A DNA stretch of 64,000 nt, taken from assembly GCA_021234155.1 (NCBI GenBank), contig JAJEKV010000084.1:2731702-2795701 (forward strand), written 5' to 3'. A program made the translations under genes and the position numbers. This DNA is from Isoetes taiwanensis. Lineage: Eukaryota; Streptophyta; Lycopodiopsida; Isoetales; Isoetaceae. A model generated the notes under the pieces. The model saw only the letters and a list, made by a program, of their open reading frames with translations, was not told the DNA's origin and did no database searches. Shown one piece after another: positions 43,798 to 55,079 of the stretch (positions are counted from its first letter, which is position 1; every line of letters begins with the position of its first letter).

Positions 43798-44148
43798 TGT
43801 TCGATTCGTGGCGGTATTTTCGGTTTGTTGCCACGCGGTAAGACTCTTCTGGCTGGCAATATGTACGGTAGAGAGCCCAAGCTCTATCCCTTCAAGCATA
43901 AACAAGACTCCACCTAAAGCCACGCAATTCAGCCACTTCACCTTCAATCCAATCCTTTGGATTGTTCCACCCAGATGCACCGCTTCCTTGCTTCTCTCCA
44001 CCTTCTTACGCTTCCGTGAGTCTCCTCTTATACTATCACGCCATGCCCGCATGCAACTACTCCGCATGCCATGCCCGCATGCATGGTTTCCCATTTGTTG
44101 CTTCATCTTTGCTTCTACATGACATGTGTAAAGGCTATATATGCAACA
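43798..44148 (-). repeat. 5' LTR of the reverse copia element
   Basis: 351 bp from gaatcgaaca (43798 side) to TGTTGCATATATAGCC (44148 side) on the minus strand. It is the most complete LTR of the family in the window, with canonical TG..CA ends. Confidence 0.82.
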
Positions 44149-44573
44149 AAAGCCAGTATCTCGAGGCCGATTCAATGATTTACAATCTTATTCTTACTAT
44201 TGGATCCATGGTACTGGATGCTGGCAAGTAACTATGGTGGAAATGCAACATCTTTATGTTGAACATCTTTATGTTTTGTGAGGATATGGGGTCTACAAGT
44301 ATTGTTAAGCATGACCCATCCTCATGATTTTGAGTTCATCAACATAATGTTAGAATAATGCTAACCCATAAGGTTTAAAAGTTGTGGAAACGGTACGTAC
44401 TTTGTAGCTTAAGATTTCTAATGGTTTAGGATAGGTATTCGTATGTTTATACATAGAAAGCTGATGGTGGGCATGGGAGTTTTGAGTCAAGCTGACATGT
44501 ACATGTAGCTGAGGCAAAGAAAACCTAAGATTAGTTGGGCTTTATTTATTCTTAAGAGGTTTTGTCGATGCAG

Positions 44574-44759
44574 GAAAGGAGCGATGGAGCGAAGCAGGGA
44601 ATGGCACAGGGGCAGGCACATGTCTGCTCTTGGTTTTTATCTTTATTATTGTCTGCTCTTGTCGTTGAATCTCCTTGTAAGTCTCCGGTTTGGTTTGTTT
44701 GCTCTGTTTATCTCAGTTCAGAACAAGCCTTGTGTCACTGCCTATGGCGAGAGGGTTAA
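44574..44759 (+). pseudogene. Possible ELO-like second exon (copy A)
   Basis: After an acceptor-like tcgatgcag (44,573), an open frame reads QAHVCSWFLSLLLSALVVES, which vaguely fits the second hydrophobic segment of ELO proteins. Identical in copy B from 62,147. A weak call based on position and hydrophobicity. Confidence 0.25.
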
Positions 44760-45276
44760 CTCCCTCGAACTGGGTTCTTTGTGTTTGAATTGGATCAGGG
44801 CTATGAAGGAATTTTTTGAGATTAAAAAAGGGCCTTCAGAACATGCAAAATAAGCCAAATGAAGAAAAATGAATTACCAATCAGAAATCAGAACCTAAGG
44901 GGTCCCGTCAGCAAAACTGTGATAACTAACTCACTGGATCACATTTTCTAGTATAAATGCTGATAGAAAAGCCCAAATAAGCTCACATTTGGTGCAATAG
45001 ATAGATCTCATTGAGATCTTTCCAATCTTTCCAATAAATAGGTGCATATGTTCTTAACACGTGATTGTCAACACTCCAAAACATATTGTTTTTAACACTT
45101 TTTACTATCCTATGGGGTTAAAAAATATGCAAACTGCCCAAGATTGAAAAGATCTCAATAAGATCTACTATTATACCAAACAGGAGCTCGTTTGGACTTT
45201 TCTATCAACACTTATGCTAGAAAACATAATCCAGTGAGTTTGTTATAACTGTTTTGCTGACTTGTTTATTTTTTGT

Positions 45277-45450
45277 AGTTTATATAACTTATTCAGCATT
45301 TCTTAGGAAGCCGTTATATGATTTCATAAAATCCCTAATATGCATGCCATTAGAAAAAGGACCTTTCAGACGACACCAGCACAGCAGGTCTGGACCTTAC
45401 ACGAAGGGGCATCATCGTCGGAGCTTCAATCCGCCCAACCATAGGTTGTA
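45277..45450 (+). pseudogene. Exon-like segment with basic C-terminus (copy A)
   Basis: Follows an acceptor-like tttattttttgtag and stays open to a stop after about 57 codons: YITYSAFLRKPLYDF, then a basic tail KGPFRRHQHSRSGPYTKGHH. Identical at 62,850-63,024. Not recognised. It could be a terminal exon of the same gene as the ELO-like piece. Confidence 0.3.
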
Positions 45451-45600
45451 AAAAGCCCCTTCTTTGATGAAGAACTTGTATCAACATAATAGCGCCATAT
45501 CCAGTTCTTCTTTGGCCTGTTATAACAGCATCTTATACCATCAAACAGATAATGGACATGAGACAATACTTGTTTCGGAAGGAGTAATTTTTAGGAGCTG

Positions 45601-45681
45601 AAAATTTTCTGGCGACCGCCTGCTGACATGACAGGTCGCGAGTGGCGCTGCCACGTTAGCAGGCGGCCGCCAGAAAATTTT
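45601..45681. repeat. 24-bp inverted repeat with 33-bp spacer
   Basis: Arms aaaattttctggcgaccgcc... (45601-45624) and its reverse complement (45658-45681) match at 23 of 24 positions. The spacer contains tggcgctgcca. In copy B the corresponding place (63,173-63,252) is scrambled and the palindrome is lost. Confidence 0.8.
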
Positions 45682-46433
45682 GAGAAATTTTCTGCTCTTG
45701 AAAATTCTTCGATGAAATTTCTAGGAGCTTGAAATTTCGCATGCATCATTTGGCGGCGCCGCTCACCATCATCTAGCAAAAATCGATAGGAGGTTTCGGA
45801 TTTAAAAAACGGTTGATTAGAGCCGAGGTCCCCGAAATTTCTTCTTTCTAATTTAAGTAGGGTTTGTTGTTCTTCTATTTACTACAACAGGGTAAATTTT
45901 AGCAGGTTCATGTGATTTATATCAGAATTAAGTATAGCGAAAGTTGTATGCCTTGGTTAGTGATTGACTACATTATTGACTCGGACACCATTGTTTGAAA
46001 TCATATCTTGGCGTAGAAATGACCCGTTTGACCCCATCAAGGGATCAAGCGGACCGACATGATATCTCTATTTGGAATCATAGATGGAATATTCATGAAA
46101 TCAATGGACCACAACAAGCGATAATAAAAACAAGCAATCATAGATTCCCTTGATGGGAATATCACAAATACTGTACAAAGAAAAGAAAATTGTGGTCCGT
46201 ACCGCAATCATTTAAGATCATCAAGTTGTTTATGAAGCTCTGTGCTGCAAGAGTTTATCTTTAACAAAATGACAAAATATTATGCATTACTAGAAAAGAG
46301 GCCGCGTGAAACCTTCTAAATCTACGTTATGATTATTTTTTCATCTCGAAAGTGATGTTTGTCTGATCAAATTCCTCCCACCCCAGATAAAGAAGTCCAT
46401 CATTGTAGGACAACCACTATTGAATTTATGCTA

Positions 46434-47300
46434 TCTATTTTACATTCAAAAGTTAAAGGTTGAGAGATATAGTGCAATAGCCTTTTGTTGCATCATCATG
46501 TTTTCTGATTGCAATGTTATGCGAGGACACAATGCATGATATGCAAGATACACAATGAAAAAATGTGCAGCGGACCTTGCTAAATGGATATGACAGAAGC
46601 ATTTAAAGTAGTAATTATATCTGACCTACACTCGGGCAAAGAGAAGGGACTATTTAAAGTAGTAATTATATCTGACCTACACTCGGGCAAAAGAAAAAGG
46701 GCAAAGAGAAGGGATTTGAAACCGATTATTATGATTATTATTTGTGATCACGGAGATCAAATAAATTTCAAAGTTTGTTAGCATTCTAAGCTTCAAAGTA
46801 AATGCAGTTGTTTCAAAGAGGTCTACGGGTTAGTCATCTACTATACTATTGCTCTGACTATTGCACTGACTGAGATAATGTACCAAAGGAATTTTTGTAG
46901 CAAACAAACTTATGTAAAACGAACTACATAATTACCTCCAACTTTTAGGAATTGAATCTCCTCTTATAGATCTATATCAAGATCACATACATTGGAAGGT
47001 TTATGCACTCTTTCTCTTATTCCTTTCCACAATTTCACCATAAGATATAGGTTCATATAAATTTGATGTTCTTACATCCTTTCTTTTCACGTTCTTCCAT
47101 ATGTAACATTCCACTATTCATGATATCCTGTATTCTGCATTCTTCTTCTGCAGCTATAACCACTTACGGTACTTACAATTTGTAAATTATAGCCTTGCTC
47201 GAGTTCTCGATGTTTGATAATCATTTCTTCCAACTTGTTTTGGTTCCCATAATTGATTGGAACCACCTTTTGTAATTTTCCCATCATATCATCTGTCATG
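46434..47300. other. Unassigned DNA left of the gypsy element
   Basis: No confident gene. It contains a 51-bp tandem duplication (46601-46698, unit atttaaagtagtaattatat...) and a minus-strand open stretch at 47,150-47,299 (GNQNKLEEMIIKHRELEQGY) that may be a coiled-coil exon. I expected a 5' LTR for the gypsy element here and did not find one. Confidence 0.4.
46601..46698. repeat. 51-bp tandem duplication
   Basis: Two copies of atttaaagtagtaattatat..ctcgggcaaa beginning at 46601 and 46652, nearly exact. Confidence 0.85.
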
Positions 47301-47958
47301 CATTTTCAATACCGTGGGCAGAACCATTGCATTTGTGCACTCGCACTCATCCTACACCTTTCCGCAACAAGATGGTTTATCAAGTGCAAACCACACCTCG
47401 GCACCAATCGCAATATCGTGACCACCACTACGAGCGCAACCCAATCAACTCTATCAGCAGGGGAGCAACAACGGGGACCCAACACACCGTCCTCCTTTTG
47501 ATCCTCAAAGCTTCGGTGTTATCCTTTGTCAGAATGGGGTCATACCACCCGGGCGTGTCCTCAACTTCCACAAGTTCAAGTGCAGCTTCACGGCACAAAT
47601 CAGACCACATCGGTCCACCTCACGGCTTACCAACTGCGGATTGCTAATGGCAAACAAGGCCAGCGTCCTGTTCTTCGGAAGCCACCTCGCGCCTCGGCAA
47701 TCACGCTATCAACCAGCTCCCGCCACTCAACCTCCGGATGGATCAACAAGCACGGGGAAGAAATTTTTCGGGCTCTTAATCCTCCCGTCCAGCCATCAAA
47801 TTGGGTTGGTTTGGTTTCACGCGCCCGGACGAGGCGTCACGTCCCCTTAACCATTATTCCTAATGGCCGCAACCTGCCTTTCTTTGTCGACACCATTCCT
47901 CATGCCCGAAGCAAAAAGGTTCACTTTGCACTGACTTGGAGAAACTCATGCGCATGTT

Positions 47959-48843
47959 ATGCCTAAAGTTAAGCCAAAGCATTTTGAACCTCATGCAAGG
48001 CTGGCTGAAGGCATACGTTGGCTAATGTTCATGCCACTACTCGAGCTCAACAAAGACAAAAGCCCTTCCACGTCTCAACCTCCACGCTCTCAGACATATC
48101 CACATATAGCTGCCAAGGTTGACCTACTCAAAGAAGTTGCTGCTTCATTACCACGCACTCCAGCACCTGTGGATCCAGCAGATCCTTTTTCTCATGTGCC
48201 TCTGGAACTCCAAGAGGAACTAGCAAAAATCAAAATTCCTTTAAGTTTGGCCACAATTTTGAAACTCTGTCCTGCTCTCAAGGACCAGTTACCACTCCCG
48301 ACTGTTTTGGTTGGGGCTGTTGCTACCTCTACTCCCACGGTACATGCCACGGTGGGCAATCAACAAGTCAATCATGTTCAAATTGATGGAGGTAGCGCGG
48401 TCAATCTCATCACGGATAAACTCCGCAAACAAATGGGCATCAAACAACTCTATCGTGCCCCATATGACATCAAATTGGCTAATGGCCATATCACGCGACC
48501 TCAAGGCGTCACGCCTCTTCTTCACATCAACATTGGTGATCTCCGATTCCCCTTGGAATTTGGTGTTTGGAAGGCTGGAGAAGATCCAGGTGATTATGAA
48601 ATGTTGGTCGGCAGACCTTTTCTTCGCCATGCCAAGAGTATCCATTACTGGGCGACGGATCGAGTTAGTCATCACAGATGGTCACCTCAATGCCACCATG
48701 GACTTGGAGGCCGGGCAAAATTATTTCCGTCGACCTTTGCTGAACCCTCTCTCTCCGACACGGTTCGAGGGGCGCCCGAGAATATCTATCAAGTTCGGGC
48801 TACACTGCGAGTGCGCCTCTGTCCTCCTACCCGAATATGCTGA
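47959..48843 (+). pseudogene. Gypsy gag-protease segment with aspartic protease
   Basis: A 294-codon open frame. N-terminal part (about residues 1-115) is a late gag/linker with PLELQEELAKIKIPLSLATI. The retroviral-type aspartic protease follows: QIDGGSAVNLITDKLRKQMG with the catalytic Asp at 48385, then IKLANGHITRPQG and the flap/second-strand region YEMLVGRPFLRHAKSI. The protease processes the polyprotein. DGGS replaces the usual DSGA/DTGA, as in OTA elements. Downstream the frame leaves the coding sequence near 48,640. The upstream gag at 47,300-47,950 is broken into several frames. Confidence 0.75.
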
Positions 48844-49370
48844 TCCTTGGGGAGAAATGACTCTTGATCAAGACCGGGGCTGTGGCTGCTTTGCTTGACC
48901 CTTACGGCTCCTTGCAATCCGAATCCAGCGTGTTGATCACTTTTGGATCTTTGAACCTCCTGCAAGCTCTGTTGATGTACACATTTGTCATGAAGCAACC
49001 TGCAGCGATGAAACTTCGGCAACCTCTCTTTTTCACCACGCAGCGAGTGCCACGCATCTGTTATGCTTCAACCTCCTGCTCACATTGTCGAGGACGGAAG
49101 TTATCCCCCATATTCGGACTCACGAGAGTGAGATTGTGGGCGTAGGCAACAATCGGACTGTCGCATTGCTGCCAATCTTCCAACCCCTATCTTACGGGGG
49201 CCGTCACACTCTTCAAAAAGTTCAAACACATTTTAAGCACGGAGCTACGAGAGATCTTGGGGATCAACAAAACCTTGGGGAACTCACCATTCCTACCAAG
49301 TCGATGCGCGTCGGTCTAGCAGCGGCGATGCAGGCTCAACCCCAATTACGGTGATCGCGTCAAAGGGAAA

Positions 49371-49960
49371 TTGACAAACTCCTTCTTTGCGGGTTTGATC
49401 TATGAGGTCAAACATTACGAATGGGTGAGCCCCATCGTCATTGCACTCAAACACAATGGTAAGATCCGGCGTTTGCGTGGACTACGAAAACTCAATCGAG
49501 CCCACGGGCGTGATCATTTTCCACTTCCCTTCACGAGACCGAGGTTGCGGAAGAGGTTCTTTGGACATGAGATGTACTCCTTCATGGATGGTTTTTCTGG
49601 CTACAATCAGATCTCAATCAAAGAATCGATCAACTCAAGACTACTTTCACCACCCGGTAAAGTCACTTTTTGCCTACAAGGTGGTTCCTTTTGGCTTATC
49701 AAACTCCCCATCCACGTTTCAGCGCATCATGCTCTCGGTTTTTCATGATTTTATGAAGGAAAATCCCTTCTTACAAAATTTTCAAGATGACTTCTCGCCT
49801 ACGGTTCCATGGCTGACCCATTTGGATAAATTGGAACTTCGTCTTTCAGAAATGTGATGAGTGCGGCATTAGTCTCAATCAGGAGAAATGCACCTTTTGT
49901 GTCACCTCGGGTGTTCTGTTGGGACATGTGGTCGACCAAAGCGCGGTATCACCACGGATC
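49371..49960 (+). pseudogene. Gypsy reverse transcriptase
   Basis: RT motifs across frames: KLNRAHGRDHFPLPF (about 49,490), EMYSFMDGFSGYNQISIKES with the first catalytic Asp at about 49,587, VPFGLSNSPSTFQRIMLSVF (about 49,690), and the active site read as FQDDFS at 49,780-49,797 where F.DD is expected. CDECGISLNQEKCTF follows (about 49,855). The protein copies element RNA into DNA. At least four frame changes, several at CAG/CTG or CCGG contexts. Confidence 0.8.
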
Positions 49961-50009
49961 TGCCAAAATCAATTTGTGTGCTCAAGGCTCAAGCACCGGC
50001 CAATATCAA

Positions 50010-50510
50010 GAAACACGCTCTTTCTTGGGTAAGGTCAATTATTACTCCACCTTCATCCACGGACTCGCGACCATTGCGGATCCCATTCATAAACTCACGG
50101 GGGATGAATCCACAGGCTTGGAATTCCCGGCGGATCTTTGCTTTCCAACAGTTGAAGCTCTTGCTTACTCGGGCCCGGTTCTTGTTCCTCCTCAATGGGA
50201 CAAGCCCTTTCATGTTCATGTCGATGTCACCGGCATTTGCTATTGGGCTGTTCTTTCTCAAGAATATGGTGATAAACCAAACCCGATCGCCCGGTAGGAA
50301 ACTCAATTCTTTGGCCAACTACTCTGCCGCCAGGCGAGAAGCCTTGGGTTTAATTTTTTGCGTCCAACGCTTCCGTCACTATCTTTTGGGCGGTCGGATC
50401 AAATTCTTTGTTGACCACCGGGCACTTCTTTATTTGATCAACAAATCCCGCCCACGGGCGCATTGCTCGTTGGGTCCTCCTTCTGCAAGAATTTGCACCT
50501 TTTGAAATTG
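50010..50510 (+). pseudogene. Gypsy RNase H and connection
   Basis: LGKVNYYSTFIHGLATIADP, then HVHVDVTG (RNase H first strand) in one frame. YSAARREALGLIFCVQRFRH / YLLGGRIKFFVDHRALLYLI in another holds the Glu and the DHRALLYL motif. It removes the RNA strand during reverse transcription. Frame shift at about 50,290. Confidence 0.8.
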
Positions 50511-50699
50511 TTCACAAGGCGGCAAATCTCATGTTGTCGGATTATCTTTCGCATCCACGCAGATGATCCCTCCTTTGGAGTCTCGGGGCGCCTTTCACGG
50601 CGCTCAACTCTTTTTGGTCACGGCAACACCTCATTGGTTTCATGACTTTTCAGCGGTATCTCCTCACATGTGCTCTTCCACGGAGGACGCATACGGCTC

Positions 50700-51965
50700 T
50701 CTCAATAGCGACAATCCCGTCGACATCAATTTCTCCGCGTGAGGTCCGTGACTACACCATGGTTGCAGGCCATCTTTACAAAAGGGTAAGGATACCATCC
50801 TTCGCCGGCCGCGTGTTCTCCCTCATGAGGTCCCGATATTGTTAGAAGCCCATGAAGGGCTCGGTGGTGGTCATTTTCATGGTGACACCACGGCCGCAAA
50901 AATCCTTCTTTGCTGGTTATTTTTGGCCCACGCTCTTCAAAGGCGCTCACGCCCCGCCGCGTGTGATGCTTGCCGGCGTGTGGGGCGGCCCACGACCCGT
51001 GGCGCTCTTCCCTTGGCGCCCGTCGCCGCCCTTCCCTTCGGCAAATGGGGAATGGATTTTTGTGGGACCCATCGATCTCTGCTGCGGTACACCCGTGCAG
51101 CTACGATTCCCGGTTCTCACCGACTCACGCTACTAAATGGGCGGAAGCTTTGCGCACTTCCGGACAACAACTGCGGCAAGCACTGACCAAGGTCCTCTAT
51201 CAACAAATTATCCGCGATTTGGCTGCCCCCACCGGGCTGGTCGGTGATCGTGGTGTCCATTTTATCAATCATACGATCAAGGAGCTGGACGGATTATCTC
51301 CGGATACATCATCACAAGAGCACACCTTACTATCCTCAAAGGCAATGGTTTGGCGAAAGCACCAACAAAACTCGGTCACAATTCTCAAGAAAATGTGTGG
51401 CGCTTCGACCGACCGTGGCAAAACAAGCTTCCCTCTTGTTCTTTGGGCTTACAATACTTGTTTCAAAATAGCTCTGGTCACACTCCCTTCAAATTGGTTT
51501 ATGGTCAAGAAGCTCTCATGCCTTTTTGAGTACATTCTCCCAACTCTCCGTTTTCAAGCGGCTCACGCCCATAATCCGCTTCTTTTTGCACTCAAAGAAA
51601 GGGTCTATCAATTGGAACAGTTGGATGAACTTCGAAGGGATGCTTATATTCGTGTTCTTCATGGACAACGGTTGCAAAAATCTCTACATGACAAACGTCT
51701 GAAGACAAAAACATTCAAAGAAGGAGATTTGGTTCTTCTTTATGATTCTCGGTACAAAAATTTTTCGGGTAAGCTTAAGTTTCGATGGCTTGGCCCTTAT
51801 CAAATTGTTCAAGTGGTTCAACCCAGCGTTTTCCAGCTGGCTGAGTTAGATGGAACTCCATTACCTACACTGGTTAATGGCTTTCGCCTCAAAACATTTC
51901 ATACCACAGCAAGTGAAAATCAACAAACAGATACAGTTCAAGACGCAACCACAACAGATCATTAG
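50700..51965 (+). pseudogene. Gypsy integrase, C-terminal 331-codon frame
   Basis: A zinc-binding segment HEGLGGGHFHGDTTAAKI (about 50,850) is in a neighbouring frame. The frame 50,970-51,965 covers the core: MGNGFLWDPS..., LVGDRGVHFINHTIKELDGL with the second catalytic Asp (about 51,247), SFPLVLWAYNTCFKIA, and the C-terminal KTFKEGDLVLLYDSRYKNFS region, ending in a polar tail. Local phase changes make the DDE triad incomplete. It ends at a TAG at 51,963-51,965. Confidence 0.8.
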
Positions 51966-53540
51966 AGGAAATTTGAGATCTCATTTCATCCCCATAAGAA
52001 TCCTCCAATGGAATGGCTACCCTCTATTAACTGCAATTAATGCAGCACCAACAACTTCATTGCTGTTGTTTTTCCCCAATAACTTCTAATCCACTTGTCA
52101 AAATGTTGCGACGTTTGTTGCATTAGATGCGGAATGAAAAGATCTTTCCAATGATATATGGTTATAATATATTTCAATATGGTCATATGCGTTAACCTTA
52201 AAAAAATATGATTTTTTGCTTATTTCTTATATATTTATATCGTAAAAGATGTATGAATGGGTTATCACTAGATAGATCTTGTGAAGACGAACCCATTGCT
52301 ACAAAAAGTTTTTGAATCGGAGTTCTGGATCAAAAGTTATAATGAAAAAATGATACTACAGAAGTTAGTTGCAGCCGCATTAATTACAGGCTGCCACATA
52401 ATACTGGAATGAGATATACTGGAGCTCTTCTCTTATTGGACAGTTTAAAAAGCTGACATGGCATTTTAAGCATCCCTTAATGGGACAAAATGTGATCTCG
52501 TTTTTCCTCTAATGAGTGACTAAAACGGCAGCATATTATATTATAGGTGGAAATTTTACAAAATGTGGGCACAGCCCAGCTCTTTCCGCTATGGGCACTG
52601 CCTTATATACAAAAACGGGCTCAGAGCCCTATCTACTAAAAACCTAAGAAGAAAAACCCTCTACTCCGGGTTCGGAGCAGAGGTGATGCGGAGGAGGTGG
52701 TAGAGGTTCTGCTCAGGGTCCCAGCGAAGGTGCAGAACCACCTCCATCCCGTTGGTCTTCGGATCGGGATGTTCAGCCATCCCGGCACACCAGCTATCCA
52801 TTCTCAAAGCCCACGATTGTGGCGGCGAGAGGTCCGGACAATCCATCTTGCGGGTAATCCACTCGGCGGTTAGTGGGCATCGTGCGGTTCTCGTTCAAAA
52901 CCGGCGGCCATCTTTGGCGCCATCGGATGTCTTCGCTTCACTCCGGGTTAGTCTTATATAGCCAACCGAGGAACTCCTTGTCGGCGTGGACCAATCAGAA
53001 AATTAAGCCAGCGTGGTTGCAATGCAAAATTTGTTTCTAAAATGAGAATCTTTTCTCCCGCCGCATATCTAGCCATGGTACAACCGACACATTCGTCTTA
53101 ATGATATCCCACTTGAGGTTACCCGGCATTAAATGCCATTCCTTCTTTTCACGCCCGTCGAACATTAATGTGTGTCCTTTGGTTTTGTCACATCCCATCA
53201 TTCTCTCCGTCTCATCTCCACCGTTCATTGCTTCTCCCTTTGTTGTTGGGGACTTAGCCAAATTTTTGCCTCTCAATCCCCTCCTTGGCATCTTTCGACA
53301 CTGGCACCATCAGCGGTTTTACGTTTCGCCCTCATCATGACCCTTCGCCCACATTTTGCGCCCTAAACCTTTTCATCTCTGCGCCTGCCGTCCTCCGTTC
53401 TTTGCCTTAGTCCTCGCCTTTGAATCACTTGTTCTTTTCGCTAATCTTTGCCATGGCTGCACCAAAATTTTCTACACTTCACGCCTCGCTCCCGGGAACC
53501 GGCTCTTTTTCGAAGTCAGTATCTTTCTTGACGCCCACTT
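51966..53540. other. Non-coding 3' region of the gypsy element
   Basis: Follows the integrase stop. Mostly AT-rich to about 52,600, then more GC-rich. A minus-strand open stretch at 52,661-52,846 (MDSWCAGMAEHPDPKTNG, then RWDPEQNLYHLLRITS) has a protein-like composition and would be antisense to the element. OTA gypsy elements often carry such extra frames. Not identified further. Confidence 0.4.
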
Positions 53541-53548
53541 TCCGGTGA

Positions 53549-53936
53549 AGCCCTTGTTGGCCGAATCGTCGCGGTCGCGAGCGCCGAGAAACTTTACGAA
53601 TTCTCTCAAATGGAACTTCCAGGCTCCCAATCCCGACCGGTTAAGCGGTTCATCGCTAACATCGTCAACAGCCCGCATGGATACACCACGATTGGTCGAT
53701 GGCACCACCATTTATTTGACAAAGACCTGATTTCGAGGTATTCCATATTCCTTTGCAAACCCTTGTTTATCTTGGTGCGCCATACGGGATCTCGATGTCA
53801 CCGGAAGTTTGGTGCTCACGCTTATCATGCAAATGTGCATCGCTCGACCAATATTGACAAGCCCCATGAGACCTTTGTTAAGTTTTACGTGGCGCAAGTT
53901 CCTTGGGTATTCTATCAAGAACACCCATATCAATAA
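53549..53936 (+). CDS. Extra frame downstream of gypsy pol, unknown
   Basis: An open frame on the plus strand reading SAEKLYEFSQMELPGSQSRP, VKRFIANIVNSPHGYTTIGR, then HETFVKFYVAQVPWVFYQEH to a stop at 53,936. The composition is clearly protein-like, but I cannot assign a family. Additional genes after the integrase are known in Athila/Tat-type elements. Capture of a host gene is also possible. Confidence 0.45.
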
Positions 53937-54218
53937 ACCTTTCTATAATATAGTGGTCTTTGCTACTCACTCAACCCACCACATTGATTGGCCCCAATTC
54001 TTTGTTCTACCGTCTTCTCCAAGAAGTGGACCGTCTTGGGCTGCCACTTCTATTTCTGAAGTTTTCGTGGGAGGCCACCTTCAAGCCATTATCCGTCATT
54101 ACTTTCCTCCCACCCTCCTCCTTCTCATGATTCCACTCAGTGGTCCCTTCCTCGGACTCACCAAATTCGGCACTTCCGCCCTTCTTCCTCTGGTCATCTC
54201 AAAATTCCGCAGACTCCC

Positions 54219-54794
54219 ATGTCCTTTGTCTCCTCCTCGCTTCTGAGAATCCAAGCATTCCGGTTCACACCATGTCTCACAAACATCATAAACCCGCAGC
54301 GGCATTTTTCCACCACCACAGCACCCTCGTCATTTGTTGTTGTATCGATATCGGCCGGGATGCTCAAGTTCTTTGTTCTAAAGTTACAAGAATCCCAAGA
54401 AGCTCTTATGAATGGGGTTCACACGGCCCAGACGGCCTCAGATGCGGTTCACCGTGACCTTCTAGCTGCAACTGCACAAGTTCAAACTTTGGAAGCCCAA
54501 CTTCAAGAAAAGCACGGGGCTCTCTTACAGGCCCGCATAGATCTCAAAAGTGCACAGGATCAGGCCAGCCTCCTTGCAGATCAACAGGCTCAGCTTCAAT
54601 CCGAAATTCAGGACTTATTGGAGCAAAACAAGTCCAAAGACACCCTCCTGGGTGACAAGGAGAAAGATATTGCTAAGCTCGACACCTTGTACTCCGAGCT
54701 TTGTGACAATTACAACACTCAAGTTCAACACCTTACAGAGCGTGACGCTCAAATTGCCTCTTTGACGGCTCAGCTCTCCACGCAGACTTCTTAG
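54219..54794 (+). CDS. Long coiled-coil frame near the gypsy 3' end
   Basis: 191 codons. After a Ser/Thr-rich N-terminus (about 45 residues), residues 55-190 form a regular heptad pattern: AATAQVQTLEAQLQEKHGAL, DQASLLADQQAQLQSEIQDL, KDIAKLDTLYSELCDNYNTQ. The frame ends at a TAG, but coiled-coil residues continue in phase beyond two further stops to about 55,080 (EKDHRIRDLEQQLQHAIQ), so the original product was longer. The function is unknown. It could be a structural gag-like or extra protein of the element, or a captured host coiled-coil gene. Confidence 0.5.
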   Translation: MSFVSSSLLRIQAFRFTPCLTNIINPQRHFSTTTAPSSFVVVSISAGMLKFFVLKLQESQEALMNGVHTAQTASDAVHRDLLAATAQVQTLEAQLQEKHGALLQARIDLKSAQDQASLLADQQAQLQSEIQDLLEQNKSKDTLLGDKEKDIAKLDTLYSELCDNYNTQVQHLTERDAQIASLTAQLSTQTS

Positions 54795-55079
54795 CTCACA
54801 TCCCTCCAAGATTAGCTTACGGAGGTTCAGAAACAGAAACTTCTTGATGACGCGGAGATTGACGTGCTTCGACTCAATGCTCCTGGGCAATCCTCCTCAC
54901 AGGTTAACACTTCTTAGAAACGGGTCCGTAACCAGTCATGCCTTCTGTTAGAAAAGGACCACAGGATCCGTGACCTCGAACAACAGCTACAGCACGCTAT
55001 TCAGTCTGCTGATGAGGCTCAGACCAAACTGGACGCAAATCAGGCCTCCTTCCAGGAGTCGGCACCGAGATCAGTCAGA

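Larger units (their letters stand above)
37314..44148. mobile_element. Composite Ty1-copia insertion (head-to-head, with tandem LTRs)
   Basis: Found in copy A and absent from copy B. Layout: 5'-truncated forward copia (37314-39047), two direct LTRs (39048-39388, 39389-39715), a truncated reverse LTR (39716-39953), a reverse copia body (39954-43797) and its 5' LTR (43798-44148). There is no target duplication. Compared with copy B, about 12 bp of target (ctgagcttttga) are missing, so this is not a simple integration. Probably integration plus rearrangement, or repair-mediated insertion of a complex copy. Confidence 0.85.
44149..46433. repeat. Segmental repeat copy A, right part
   Basis: Nearly identical to 61,720-64,000 of copy B and resumes at aaaagccagtatctcgagg. 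Similarity continues at least to 46,433, where the window end cuts off copy B, so the true right end of the unit cannot be seen. Confidence 0.92.

Noticed and set aside
47150-47299. MADS-box or kinesin-type coiled-coil exon on the minus strand
   Set aside because: A short charged helix is not enough to name a family and no neighbouring exon was found.
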